The notes under the pieces are model-generated. The model did no database searches, was not told where the DNA came from, and saw only the letters and a list, made by a program, of their open reading frames with translations. This document shows, one piece after another, positions 27,167-33,996 of a DNA stretch of 64,000 nucleotides; within the stretch, counting starts at the first letter, position 1; each line of letters opens with the position of its first letter. Made by a program: the position numbers and the translations under genes. The DNA comes from an uncultured Erysipelotrichaceae bacterium (lineage in GTDB: Bacteria; Bacillota_I; Bacilli_A; Erysipelotrichales; Erysipelotrichaceae), in the NCBI GenBank assembly GCA_944326795.1, contig CALVFJ010000003.1:34519-98518 (forward strand). The letters run 5' to 3'.

Positions 27167-27173
27167 ATTATTA

Positions 27174-27578
27174 TTATTTTTCAAGTTCCTTTTTAGCAAT
27201 TTCGGCTAGTTCGATAATATATTCGGCTAGTCTTTTTTTATTTTCATCAGATAGTTTCATATAATCAATAATTACTTTTTTGATTAGCTCGTTGTTGTGA
27301 AAGTCGATAGAGCCAATGGCTTCCATAAACTCTTGATCAGGATCTTTTTCTAAAAACATTGATCCTTTTCCAGTTAATAACCATTCTTCATTAACAAACG
27401 AATTAGCAGGTGGCCAAGGAATAGAACATATTAATTTTATAGTTCTTTCAGTTACATTTCGTTTTCCGCTTTCGATACCTGTTAAATGGTTTTGTGTTAA
27501 TGAAATTAAATTTCCGAACTCGGTTTGTGTCATTTTAAGATGAGTTCTTAATTTTTTAATTCGTTCGTTAGTAGACAT
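27174..27578 (-). CDS. CI-like phage repressor
   Basis: 134 residues. The N-terminal XRE helix-turn-helix (about 5-62) includes LRTHLKMTQTEFGNLI, LTQNHLTGIESGKRN and IPWPPANSFVNEEWLLTGKG, a pattern common in short phage repressors. The C-terminal 45 residues are helical (KKVIIDYMKLSDENKKRL), probably for oligomerisation; there is no peptidase domain for self-cleavage. AGGAGG precedes its start. It faces a divergent early promoter with three operator-like sites. It most likely maintains lysogeny. Confidence 0.85.
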   Translation of the reverse strand: MSTNERIKKLRTHLKMTQTEFGNLISLTQNHLTGIESGKRNVTERTIKLICSIPWPPANSFVNEEWLLTGKGSMFLEKDPDQEFMEAIGSIDFHNNELIKKVIIDYMKLSDENKKRLAEYIIELAEIAKKELEK

Positions 27579-27610
27579 TATATTTCCTCCTAAAATAATA
27601 ATAATTTAAA

Positions 27611-27684
27611 AATACTCTAAATGCAACAAAAAGTGTTGACACAAATACTTATAAAGAGTATTATAAAGTTGTAAAAAGAGTATT
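27611..27684 (+). promoter_or_regulatory. Early lytic promoter with CI-type operators
   Basis: Promoter TTGACA (27636-27641), 17-base spacer, TATTAT (27659-27664). Three related sites overlap it: AATACTCT at 27611-27618, a dyad AATACT/AGTATT at 27644-27662 lying between and over the promoter boxes, and AGAGTATT at 27677-27684. Occupancy by the repressor would block the rightward promoter. Confidence 0.75.
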
Positions 27685-27697
27685 GAGAGGTGATTGG

Positions 27698-27874
27698 ATG
27701 AATGATTCAGCTTCAAAAAACTATATTCAGGAATTATCAGACATTATGAGTAATATGCCTGAGATACTAATGCGACAAGTAATAGGATATGCATCAGCAC
27801 TAGCTGATATGGAATGGATCGATACAGAAAAGAAAGGGGAGCAGCATTATCATGAAGGACAAGCCGGATGTTAA
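27698..27874 (+). CDS. Small early phage protein
   Basis: 58 residues from the ATG at 27698 (GAGAGGTG 6 bases upstream). It is an acidic helical protein, with LSDIMSNMPEILMRQVIGYA as its core, and no membrane segment. As the first gene after the early promoter it may be a Cro-like or antirepressor protein, but it has no recognised HTH. Family unknown. It overlaps the next small gene. Confidence 0.6.
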   Translation: MNDSASKNYIQELSDIMSNMPEILMRQVIGYASALADMEWIDTEKKGEQHYHEGQAGC

Positions 27875-28001
27875 CAGACTTATCAAAGTCTTGGAAGAAT
27901 TAAGAGGGGTAAAGATCACTATTATTTCAGGACCAGAAGACTATGAAAAGAGTAAGGTGGAAAATAATGGTGAGGCATGCCAAATGCAGGCAACAAATTA
28001 A
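27852..28001 (+). CDS. Small early phage protein, 49 residues
   Basis: ATG preceded by AAAGGGGAG about 12 bases upstream; overlaps the previous gene by 23 bases in another frame. It reads MKDKPDVNRLIKVLEELRG, then KITIISGPEDYEKSK, a plausible folded small protein. Unknown family. Confidence 0.45.
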   Translation: MKDKPDVNRLIKVLEELRGVKITIISGPEDYEKSKVENNGEACQMQATN

Positions 28002-28009
28002 TTGCTTGT

Positions 28010-28039
28010 AAAAAACACCAGTGAGTAATGGCACTGATA
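28010..28039 (-). terminator. Minus-strand terminator T2
   Basis: On the minus strand TATCAGTG pairs with CACTGGTG (two G-U pairs) and is followed by TTTTTT. It lies immediately outside the left arm of the 31-base inverted repeat and is a near copy of T1. Confidence 0.6.
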
Positions 28040-28040
28040 C

Positions 28041-28071
28041 CTCTAATGTTTAATGGAGTGTTTCCAAAAGT
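28041..28071 (+). repeat. Left arm of 31-base inverted repeat
   Basis: It starts CTCTAATGTTTAATGG and ends TTTCCAAAAGT. It matches the reverse complement of 28442-28472 at 30 of 31 positions. The single difference would be a G-U pair in RNA. Confidence 0.9.
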
Positions 28072-28441
28072 ATATGCAGATTAAACAAAAAAACATCAGT
28101 GGTAACGACACTGATGTTCGCAACATTTGTTTACTTTAACTAAAACCGTTACCTTTTAGCCTTACTACTTTTGGCAGTGTGCATCTGCCAGAAACCCTAC
28201 TAGTAAGGTAGATGAATATGTCTGTTTAGCTACAGTAATATATTTGTTTGTTTTACTGATAAACCTTAAAGCCTGTATCGGAACTATGGTTGGTTCCAAA
28301 TACGGATATATTCAATGTTACTTTAAGTAAAAACAGCCGCCTGCTAGCACACGGCGTACATATCTATCTATAAAGAATAGGGGAGTTCAAAAGTTTGGTC
28401 AAAACTCTTCACCTCCACATTTATATTATCACGATATGGAA
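28072..28441 (-). ncRNA. Candidate large structured RNA enclosed by inverted repeats
   Basis: This stretch has no gene, but it is full of potential stems. A 10-bp terminator-like hairpin lies at 28092-28118. CCTTACTA pairs with TAGTAAGG around an inner TGGCAG/CTGCCA. CTGTAT-GGAAC pairs with GTTCC-ATACGG (28273-28304). GCCG pairs with CGGC, and GGGGAGTT pairs with AACTC/CTCC near the right end. Two versions of TTACTTTAASTAAAA (about 28131 and 28319) form a direct repeat. Terminators point left, favouring a minus-strand RNA of 330-460 nt, but rightward transcription from the early promoter would also fold it. Setting and size recall large ornate phage RNAs (ROOL, GOLLD); identity not established. 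Confidence 0.5.
28086..28118 (-). terminator. Minus-strand terminator T1
   Basis: AACATCAGTG and CACTGATGTT form a perfect 10-bp stem around 7 bases. On the minus strand it is followed by a run of seven T. On the plus strand there is no T run. Confidence 0.75.
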
Positions 28442-28472
28442 ACTTTTGGAAATACTCCATTAAACATTAGAG
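28442..28472 (-). repeat. Right arm of 31-base inverted repeat
   Basis: It starts ACTTTTGGAAATACTCC and ends ACATTAGAG, the partner of 28041-28071. No target-site duplication flanks the pair, and no transposase lies between. Confidence 0.9.
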
Positions 28473-28497
28473 AGAAAGTAATCAAAGGGGAAAAGTG

Positions 28498-28653
28498 ATG
28501 AAAAGAAGAAAATTAAAAAAAGTTCCTAAATTGATATTAATGATTTTAGGAACGATTATTGGATGTTATTTAATGATGTATTTGATGGCATATGGCATCT
28601 ATGTCAATGCAGCACAAATGGATCAGCGATATTTAGCAGCAGAGACAAAATAA
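28498..28653 (+). CDS. Small membrane protein, 51 residues
   Basis: ATG preceded by AAAGGGGAAAAG. A basic N-terminus (MKRRKLKKVPK) is followed by one hydrophobic helix (LILMILGTIIGCYLMMYLM) and a short polar tail. It probably sits in the membrane with the C-terminus outside. It lies just after the inverted repeat. Unknown family. Confidence 0.6.
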   Translation: MKRRKLKKVPKLILMILGTIIGCYLMMYLMAYGIYVNAAQMDQRYLAAETK

Positions 28654-28747
28654 AAGAACTGACGCTTAGCGCAGCATCAGTTCGCGTTAGAAATATTTTG
28701 GCAAAGATCTAACGATCCTAATTATACCTTAGTTCTATCAAATAAGC

Positions 28748-28824
28748 AATTGGTAGGACTAAATCTAGATTTAACCATGTTAGAAGGTCAGCCATGGTTA
28801 AGTCTAGATTTAATTCTATCAATT
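28748..28824. repeat. Long imperfect hairpin with nested palindromes
   Basis: A 32-base arm (28748-28779) pairs with 28793-28824 around a 13-base loop. Most differences become G-U pairs in RNA. The left arm contains the perfect 14-base palindrome TAAATCTAGATTTA (28760-28773), and the right arm holds a near copy. It may act as a regulator-binding site, a transcription pause or an RNase III target just before the next gene. Confidence 0.7.
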
Positions 28825-28840
28825 ATGAAAGAGGTGCGTT

Positions 28841-29164
28841 ATGAGCAGATCGATTATACAAGATGGAAAGTATTGTTATTTGGGCAGTAGTGAAACTACG
28901 CTTGATAAGCATCATATTTTTAATGGTGCATTAAGAAAGAAAAGCGAGAAATATGGTCTATGGGTATATATTGGCCATTATTCTCATTTATATGCTCATC
29001 AAAGAGATACTGATGTGTTGATCGAGTTAAAAAAGATTGGTCAAAAAGCTTTTGAAGAAAAATATGGCCATGAAATGTTTATGCGTGAATTTCATAAAAA
29101 TTATTTGGATGATGAAGATAAAGAAGCATTCTTTGATATTGGAAAGGATGTGTTTTTATCATGA
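28841..29164 (+). CDS. HNH-like phage early protein
   Basis: 107 residues with TTLDKHHIFNGALRKKSEK near 20-38 and VYIGHYSHLYAH. This recalls a group of small phage proteins in which a KHHI-type histidine pair and later histidines form an HNH-like metal site. Cysteines usual in HNH zinc knuckles are missing. A nuclease or recombination-helper role is possible but not demonstrated. GAGGTG lies 7 bases before the ATG; the gene overlaps the next by ATGA. Confidence 0.6.
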   Translation: MSRSIIQDGKYCYLGSSETTLDKHHIFNGALRKKSEKYGLWVYIGHYSHLYAHQRDTDVLIELKKIGQKAFEEKYGHEMFMREFHKNYLDDEDKEAFFDIGKDVFLS

Positions 29165-29409
29165 GCAAATATCAAGAAAGTTGGAACAGGATAAAGCCGA
29201 ATATCGTTGAAGCTGATCCACATGATATAGAAACAGTTGAATACCTTGTAAATGATACTGATATCAAAGACAGCATCAAGAAAAAAGAGTGGAATTATAC
29301 GAAACGTAAATATGAGACTTTAAATGTTTGCCCTCGTTGTTTTTATGAAGTAAAGGGGCCGTACAATTTTTGTCCTCACTGTGGATTGGCGGTGCGTGTA
29401 AATGGATAA
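29161..29409 (+). CDS. Zinc-ribbon phage protein
   Basis: 82 residues. The C-terminus carries a four-cysteine zinc ribbon (CPRCFYEV and CPHCGLAV), and the N-terminal 50 residues are charged. Probably nucleic-acid or protein binding. It overlaps both neighbours (ATGA at the start, 8 bases at the end). Family unknown. Confidence 0.7.
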   Translation: MSKYQESWNRIKPNIVEADPHDIETVEYLVNDTDIKDSIKKKEWNYTKRKYETLNVCPRCFYEVKGPYNFCPHCGLAVRVNG

Positions 29410-29614
29410 AAAGAAGTTGATTAATAGCTTAATTGTTAATCTTCAAAAATGTGATGAAGATTTACGGTTGTTATGTATATTTGGTGGCTTTAATAGCGAG
29501 TGTGATGGATGCAGATATAAATTATCAGTTACTGGCGGTTCCGGATGTCCCAGAAAAGATATCCAGGAACTGATTGGAAAATATATGAAAGCGAGGGAAG
29601 AAGATGGGGTATAA
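29402..29614 (+). CDS. Cysteine-containing small phage protein
   Basis: 70 residues with five cysteines, including ECDGCRYK and GGSGCPRK, which could bind metal. It overlaps the recombinase gene by 11 bases. Unknown family. Confidence 0.6.
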   Translation: MDKKKLINSLIVNLQKCDEDLRLLCIFGGFNSECDGCRYKLSVTGGSGCPRKDIQELIGKYMKAREEDGV

Positions 29615-30251
29615 GCCAAGAGTCTTTCATAATTATGGAGAAGGTAGAATTGATGTTTTCCCGATAAAAATGAAAGACTTTGATGAAATGGCACGATTGT
29701 GCCTGGTGTATCGAGATCGTGCATCTCCAGGATCTAAAACATATTATAAGTGGTTTCGCAATTACATGATTTTAATTTTAGGAGTTAATACCGGATGCCG
29801 TATAGAAGTGCTGCTGCAGCTGACACCTAAGAATTTACAAGGTGGATGTTGCCGGATAACTGAATATAAAACAAATAAGATAAGTAGGTATGATCTATCT
29901 GATCAGGTATTTGCTTTAGTTGAAAATTACATAAAAGAATTTAATGTTGGCCAAAATGATTATTTGTTTAGGACTAGCAGATTATCGGAACGACCACTTA
30001 CTAGACAGGCAGCTTATCAAATTATTAGGAAACTGGGAAAGATATGTGGCATCAAATATTCCATTGGCTGCCATTCATTGAGGAAAAGCTTCGGACGCTG
30101 GACGTATGATGAAACACATGATATCCATCTAGTTCAACGCTTGCTTGGCCATAGCAGTCCTATCATCACTCAGCAGTATATTTGTTTAGAAGAAGAGTTC
30201 GTATCACGTCAAAGGAAAAAGACGGCATACGGGCTTAAAAATAGCCCTTAA
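29604..30251 (+). CDS. Short tyrosine recombinase
   Basis: 215 residues. The catalytic set is visible: Arg in GVNTGCRIEVLLQL, His-x-x-Arg in CHSLRKSFGRW, His in RLLGHSS and the nucleophile in IITQQYICLEE. The N-terminal part before the catalytic domain is only about 40 residues, so the arm-binding and much of the core-binding domain are absent. Because the element already has a serine integrase, this enzyme more likely resolves multimers, inverts DNA or is a leftover integrase. It is embedded in the early operon. Confidence 0.85.
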   Translation: MGYKPRVFHNYGEGRIDVFPIKMKDFDEMARLCLVYRDRASPGSKTYYKWFRNYMILILGVNTGCRIEVLLQLTPKNLQGGCCRITEYKTNKISRYDLSDQVFALVENYIKEFNVGQNDYLFRTSRLSERPLTRQAAYQIIRKLGKICGIKYSIGCHSLRKSFGRWTYDETHDIHLVQRLLGHSSPIITQQYICLEEEFVSRQRKKTAYGLKNSP

Positions 30252-30260
30252 ATTAAGGAA

Positions 30261-30397
30261 TTTGACATAAAAAGGACTGGTAAAAAAATGAACAGAAATG
30301 AAAGTTAAAAAATGTCATAAAGTAAAGCAAATTAGCTACAAATTTAAATGATAAATCAGCGTAGTTAAAATTTGACAAAATAAGTTATTATGACAAA
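30261..30397. promoter_or_regulatory. Cluster of TGACA boxes downstream of the recombinase
   Basis: Four related boxes lie in the 173-base gap: TTTGACATAAA (30261), its inverted form ending at 30320, TTTGACAAAAT (30371) and ATGACAAATTT (30390). None has a -10 at proper spacing. They may be operators or recombination arms. Confidence 0.3.
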
Positions 30398-30424
30398 TTT
30401 CAGTGATGTTAGGAGAGTGAGAAA

Positions 30425-30709
30425 ATGGACGATAAAAAAAGATCAAAAATGGTCGTAAAAGGAGACGGTTGCTTTTACGTTGATAAGGTAAGATTTGACT
30501 ATTGGATATATAGAAATTTAAGAGATTATGGCAACTGTGTGATTCCTAATTGCTTGATCAAAGCACATGGAATTGATCGAATAGAAAAACTGCTAGCACT
30601 ATTGATGAAAAAGAAAGAAGTGATCATAAGCAAAGGCTCTGCACTTCGTTCTAAAGATACGACTTATATTGCTACAGTTTTCGATAAAAACAAGCCAAAA
30701 AGAAGATAA
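30425..30709 (+). CDS. Early phage protein of unknown function
   Basis: 94 residues, basic, with a winged-helix-like pattern (VIPNCLIKAHGIDRIEKLLA, then KKEVIISKGSALRS). It could bind DNA. AGGAGAG precedes the ATG. The next 218 bases hold no gene. They include two similar ATTCAAAAA-containing segments and a GTTTGT/ACAAAC dyad before the replication gene. Confidence 0.6.
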   Translation: MDDKKRSKMVVKGDGCFYVDKVRFDYWIYRNLRDYGNCVIPNCLIKAHGIDRIEKLLALLMKKKEVIISKGSALRSKDTTYIATVFDKNKPKRR

Positions 30710-30927
30710 AATTGGATGATTATTGAATTATTCAAAAAAGCTTAATTTTTGGACGCAATAAATTAAAGCTGAATAATACAATGATCTGATTTATATAGAT
30801 ATTCAAAAAGCCTTATTTTAAGCTACATTTTTAAAGTTTATTGATGTTTGTTTAGTGCACGAACAAACGTGTTTTAAGTGCGCTTTAAATGAGGTTAAAA
30901 GTTGACTCGTAAAAAAGGGGGGCATAT

Positions 30928-31869
30928 ATGGCTGAAAGACGTATGTTCGCAAAGACCATCATAGATAGTGATGCATTTTTAGATATGCCTCTATCAACTC
31001 AAGCTTTGTATTTTCATTTAGGAATGCGGGCAGATGATGATGGCTTTATCAATAATCCTAGGAAGATACAAAGAATGATCGGCAGCAGTGATGATGATCT
31101 AAAGATACTGATTGCCAAAAGATATGTAATTCCTTTTGAAAGTGGAGTTATTTGCATAAAGCATTGGAAGATCAATAATTACATTCAAAAGGATCGCTAT
31201 AAACAAACTGTATACCAGAAAGAAAAAAGTGAACTTTTCTTGAAGGATAACGGTTCTTATTCTTTACAAGATACAGCATGTATACATGATGTATACAAGA
31301 CGGATACACAGGTTAGTATAGGTAAGGTTAGTATAGATAATAATTATATATATAGTCGAGATAATGGCACCGACGACGCAGGTTTACTTGAAGAGATGCC
31401 TAAAAATACTGCCGACGACGCTGGCATGCCAGAAGAGACAGCATACACCGACGACGCTTGTTGCAAAGTGTCCAACGACGCTAGTTCACTAGAAGAGACT
31501 GCAGCGCAAAAAGAAGAGATGTTAATAGACAAGATAATTGATTATCTAAACAAAATGGCTGGAAGTAGGTTTAGCAAAAAGACCAAATCCACTAGATCCA
31601 AAATAAGATCTAGATTAAGAGAAGGGTTTACTGCTTATGATTTTAAAGAAGTTATCGATAAAAAGTGTAATGACTGGAAAGGTACAGACTTTGAACAGTA
31701 CCTAAGACCTGAAACCTTATTTGGAAACAAATTTGAAGGCTATCTTAATGCTAAAAAAACAAGTAAGAGAATTATGCCAGAATATCATGAAAGTCCTTCT
31801 AATGAAGCGCAAAGTGATAAAGAAGAGTTGTTGAAAAAGCTTAGAGAAGAATTTAAAGGAAGTGGTTAA
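30928..31869 (+). CDS. Phage replication initiator / replisome organiser
   Basis: 313 residues. The N-terminal winged-helix domain (about 1-100) matches phage replisome organisers: FAKTIIDSDAFLDMPLS, ALYFHLGMRADDDGFI. The C-terminal domain (about 200-275) matches the conserved phage DnaD-like C-terminus (IIDYLNKMAGSRFS, DFEQYLRPETLFG). The linker (about 145-190) is acidic and repetitive because its DNA carries four iterons. Such proteins bind the phage origin and load host helicase. The ribosome site is a run of six G before the ATG. Confidence 0.85.
   Translation: MAERRMFAKTIIDSDAFLDMPLSTQALYFHLGMRADDDGFINNPRKIQRMIGSSDDDLKILIAKRYVIPFESGVICIKHWKINNYIQKDRYKQTVYQKEKSELFLKDNGSYSLQDTACIHDVYKTDTQVSIGKVSIDNNYIYSRDNGTDDAGLLEEMPKNTADDAGMPEETAYTDDACCKVSNDASSLEETAAQKEEMLIDKIIDYLNKMAGSRFSKKTKSTRSKIRSRLREGFTAYDFKEVIDKKCNDWKGTDFEQYLRPETLFGNKFEGYLNAKKTSKRIMPEYHESPSNEAQSDKEELLKKLREEFKGSG
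31316..31481. repeat. Putative replication origin: iterons inside the initiator gene
   Basis: Copies of CCGACGACGC start at 31370, 31412 and 31448, with a CCAACGACGC copy at 31472 (spacing 42, 36 and 24). An AT-rich tract (31326-31356) lies directly to the left, as a melting site would. The arrangement matches phage origins embedded in initiator genes. Confidence 0.65.
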
Positions 31870-31870
31870 G

Positions 31871-32074
31871 ATGAAATTAAAAGACTTATTGAAAGTTATT
31901 GAATTAGAAATTATGGAGATAGTATGGATCAGAAGTGATGATGGTAGAAAGGAAGTGCTTGCAGTGGTGGATCATGATCATATGAAAACCAAATATGATG
32001 AACATAAGATTACCAAGATCCAATTAATCGATAAAAACTATCCAGGATTGTCAGTATTTGTGGAAAGGAGCTAG
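31871..32074 (+). CDS. Small phage protein
   Basis: 67 residues from the ATG at 31871 (GGAAG 8 bases upstream; a GTG at 31862 is also in frame). It has a mostly beta pattern and ends LSVFVERS. Unknown family; lies between the initiator and dUTPase genes. Confidence 0.6.
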   Translation: MKLKDLLKVIELEIMEIVWIRSDDGRKEVLAVVDHDHMKTKYDEHKITKIQLIDKNYPGLSVFVERS

Positions 32075-32077
32075 ATC

Positions 32078-32530
32078 ATGATCAAATGGGAAGTAGTAAA
32101 TGATAAATTTAGAAATTATCCTCAAGCTGAAATTAAATTACCAGTGCGCAGCACAAAGTTCAGCGCCGGATATGATATATGCACTCCGATAGATATTACA
32201 ATTTGGAAAGACCAAACAGTTAAAGTGAAAACGGATCTTAAATGCAAAATGAGTCCTGATCTAGTTATGTTGGTTTTTCCTCGGTCAAGTGTCGGCATCA
32301 AAGAAGGCGTTATGCTGACAAATACTGTAGGAGTTATAGACGCAGATTTCTTTGAGAATGAAGATAATGATGGAAATATAACATTAGCACTGACTAAGAT
32401 TTCCGGCGGCGTAAGTAAATTTAAAGCGGGTGATAAGATCGCTCAAGCTGTGTTTGTTAAATATCATACTGACGGAATAGAAGTTGATCAAATAAGGCAA
32501 GGCGGTATCGGCAGCACAAATGAACAATAG
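32078..32530 (+). CDS. dut: dUTPase
   Basis: 150 residues with all five trimeric dUTPase motifs: AGYDICTP (1), PRSSVGIK (2), NTVGVIDADFF (3), GDKIAQAVF (4) and RQGGIGSTNEQ (5). Motif 5 has QGGIGST where RGxGGFGST is usual, so the phenylalanine that stacks on uracil is isoleucine. A 3-4 residue insert (NEDNDGN) follows motif 3. It hydrolyses dUTP to dUMP, keeping uracil out of phage DNA. It is likely active, but the motif 5 change is notable. Confidence 0.92.
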   Translation: MIKWEVVNDKFRNYPQAEIKLPVRSTKFSAGYDICTPIDITIWKDQTVKVKTDLKCKMSPDLVMLVFPRSSVGIKEGVMLTNTVGVIDADFFENEDNDGNITLALTKISGGVSKFKAGDKIAQAVFVKYHTDGIEVDQIRQGGIGSTNEQ

Positions 32531-32732
32531 AGAATATGCACTCTATAAAGGAGATCAGTTCATCATGATAGGAACATTGCAAAACATAGCAGATGAGCTG
32601 AACGTAACAAGAAGAGGTTTGTATTATTATCTATCGCCATTCTATGCAAAGAAACTGGCGAACATGAAAAGCACGTCAAAAGCAATAGTGATAGTTGATG
32701 CTGAAGATGATGAGGAGAATATTTATGACTGA
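32520..32732 (+). CDS. HTH-like small phage protein
   Basis: 70 residues containing GTLQNIADELNVTRRGLYYY, which reads as a helix-turn-helix. It overlaps dut by 11 bases. Probably a small DNA-binding early protein. Confidence 0.55.
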   Translation: MNNREYALYKGDQFIMIGTLQNIADELNVTRRGLYYYLSPFYAKKLANMKSTSKAIVIVDAEDDEENIYD

Positions 32733-32859
32733 CATGTTAATGGTACGTTTATTTTTATTGATGGCTCAATTAGTTTGTGCATATCTTGTTGTAAAAAAAG
32801 AAAAATTTCTATTTTTTATTCCAAGCGTAATTATTGTTATTATTTGTTTATTAATTTAA
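32725..32859 (+). CDS. Small membrane protein, 44 residues
   Basis: ATG with AGGAG 9 bases upstream. Two hydrophobic segments (LFLLMAQLVCAYLVV and FLFFIPSVIIVIICLLI) are separated by lysines, giving a hairpin membrane protein. Overlaps the previous gene by 8 bases. Unknown role. Confidence 0.55.
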   Translation: MTDMLMVRLFLLMAQLVCAYLVVKKEKFLFFIPSVIIVIICLLI

Positions 32860-32878
32860 AAGACAATAGCAAATGATC

Positions 32879-33043
32879 ATGAATAAAGAACGACTAAGAG
32901 AAATGGGGCCATGTAATAAATGCAGGAAGGAAAAGTATTGCAGAAAATCCTGTTCAAAATTAAAAAAGTATATCTTGATGGTAACAAAACTGTATTTCAT
33001 TGAAAAGATAGGAAGGGTTAATGAAGAAAAAAATGAAATTTGA
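32879..33043 (+). CDS. Possible small cysteine-motif protein
   Basis: 54 residues beginning MNKERLREMGPCNKCRKEKY, with four cysteines in C-x2-C and C-x3-C spacing, a possible zinc knuckle. An in-frame ATG at 32873 is also available. The ribosome site is poor, and the end overlaps the next gene by 23 bases. Confidence 0.4.
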   Translation: MNKERLREMGPCNKCRKEKYCRKSCSKLKKYILMVTKLYFIEKIGRVNEEKNEI

Positions 33044-33380
33044 TAATAAAGAATTTAAAGGACCAGTAGGAGCTATAGGACCTAAAGGAATTGGAATAGT
33101 AAATCTAGTAGATACTTCAAATATGATGCTAAGCGAATACAAAGAAGACAATTTTAGAGCGGAATATTATCAAACTAAAATTCGATATGAGAAACTAAAG
33201 AAAATAAATACAAAACTAGAGGCTCAAAAAATGGCAGGGTGTGATATTGATATGAAGCTTGTAAATAATTGTCCTTATGAACTCTTAAGAAAGCAACAGA
33301 GTGTAATGGGCGAATACTTGCATATTCTAGAGTTAAGATCAGTAATTCAAGGCATATCAATTGAAGAATTAGTAAAATAA
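33021..33380 (+). CDS. Phage protein of unknown function
   Basis: 119 residues, basic, with a glycine-proline patch (FKGPVGAIGPKGIGI) and a helical middle (YYQTKIRYEKLKKINTKLEA) likely to form a coiled coil. GGAAGGG precedes the ATG. Unknown family. Confidence 0.6.
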   Translation: MKKKMKFDNKEFKGPVGAIGPKGIGIVNLVDTSNMMLSEYKEDNFRAEYYQTKIRYEKLKKINTKLEAQKMAGCDIDMKLVNNCPYELLRKQQSVMGEYLHILELRSVIQGISIEELVK

Positions 33381-33414
33381 AAAATTTAGTATTGGTATTT
33401 AGTGAGGTTGAAGA

Positions 33415-33750
33415 ATGAATTTATATGAAGAATTATTGGACAATCTAAAGCAGCAAAATAAAACAATTCAGGATATAGAGTTTGTCTGTGGCAATGATTT
33501 TTATGTAGATGTAAATGAATTTTTGGAAATAGCTAAAAGAACAAATTATCATGATGGCTTTGGTACTGCAGAAATAGCAAGAGATTTGCTAATAGTAGGA
33601 AAAGATTGGTGGCTTGAACGTCAGGAATATGATGGTTCCGAATGGTTTGAATTTAAGATAATGCCAATAAAACCAAATGTTAAGCAAAAGATATCACGAT
33701 TAGACAATGGTATGTGGTCAACATTAAAAGAAATTAACGAGGTGGAATAA
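33415..33750 (+). CDS. Phage protein of unknown function
   Basis: 111 residues. It reads like a family common in gut Bacillota phages, with DIEFVCGNDFYVDVNEFLEI and the aromatic VGKDWWLERQEYDGSEWFEF. No enzymatic motif. It ends on the start of the lipoprotein gene (TAATG). Confidence 0.65.
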   Translation: MNLYEELLDNLKQQNKTIQDIEFVCGNDFYVDVNEFLEIAKRTNYHDGFGTAEIARDLLIVGKDWWLERQEYDGSEWFEFKIMPIKPNVKQKISRLDNGMWSTLKEINEVE

Positions 33751-33986
33751 TGAAAAAGATTTTAGCAATAATAATATGCAGCTTAGTATTAACAGGATGT
33801 GGAAATTATAATTTAGTTGATTTTAATTATGATTTTGATAAAGCAATCATTAAAATGCCTAACGGTGACGTTATTGAAGTAAATATAAGTACATGGTCCG
33901 ACTCAGAGGGAGAGCAAATTACCATTGTGTCAGAAGATGGAACTGTATATCTAGTATCAGCTAATAATTGTATATTAATTGGATAG
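33750..33986 (+). CDS. Phage lipoprotein
   Basis: 78 residues. Signal MKKILAIIICSLVLTGC with lipobox LTGC predicts lipidation at Cys17. The mature part is a short beta-rich domain of a type found in many Bacillota phages. It would sit on the outer face of the host membrane and may act in superinfection exclusion; that role is inferred. Confidence 0.75.
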   Translation: MKKILAIIICSLVLTGCGNYNLVDFNYDFDKAIIKMPNGDVIEVNISTWSDSEGEQITIVSEDGTVYLVSANNCILIG

Positions 33987-33996
33987 GATATTATTT

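Noticed and set aside
28072..28441. Direct assignment to the ROOL or GOLLD RNA family
   Set aside because: The setting fits, but the island is shorter than typical members and I cannot run a covariance search or recall a diagnostic motif.
28041..28472. The inverted-repeat island as a MITE or insertion sequence
   Set aside because: No target-site duplication flanks the arms, no transposase frame lies inside, and the one mismatch keeps RNA pairing. I keep an RNA explanation, though a degenerate transposon cannot be fully excluded.
29604..30251. Tyrosine recombinase as the enzyme that integrated the prophage
   Set aside because: The short core, symmetric attP arms and adjacent large serine integrase fit the serine enzyme. 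The tyrosine enzyme lacks most of its N-terminal binding region.
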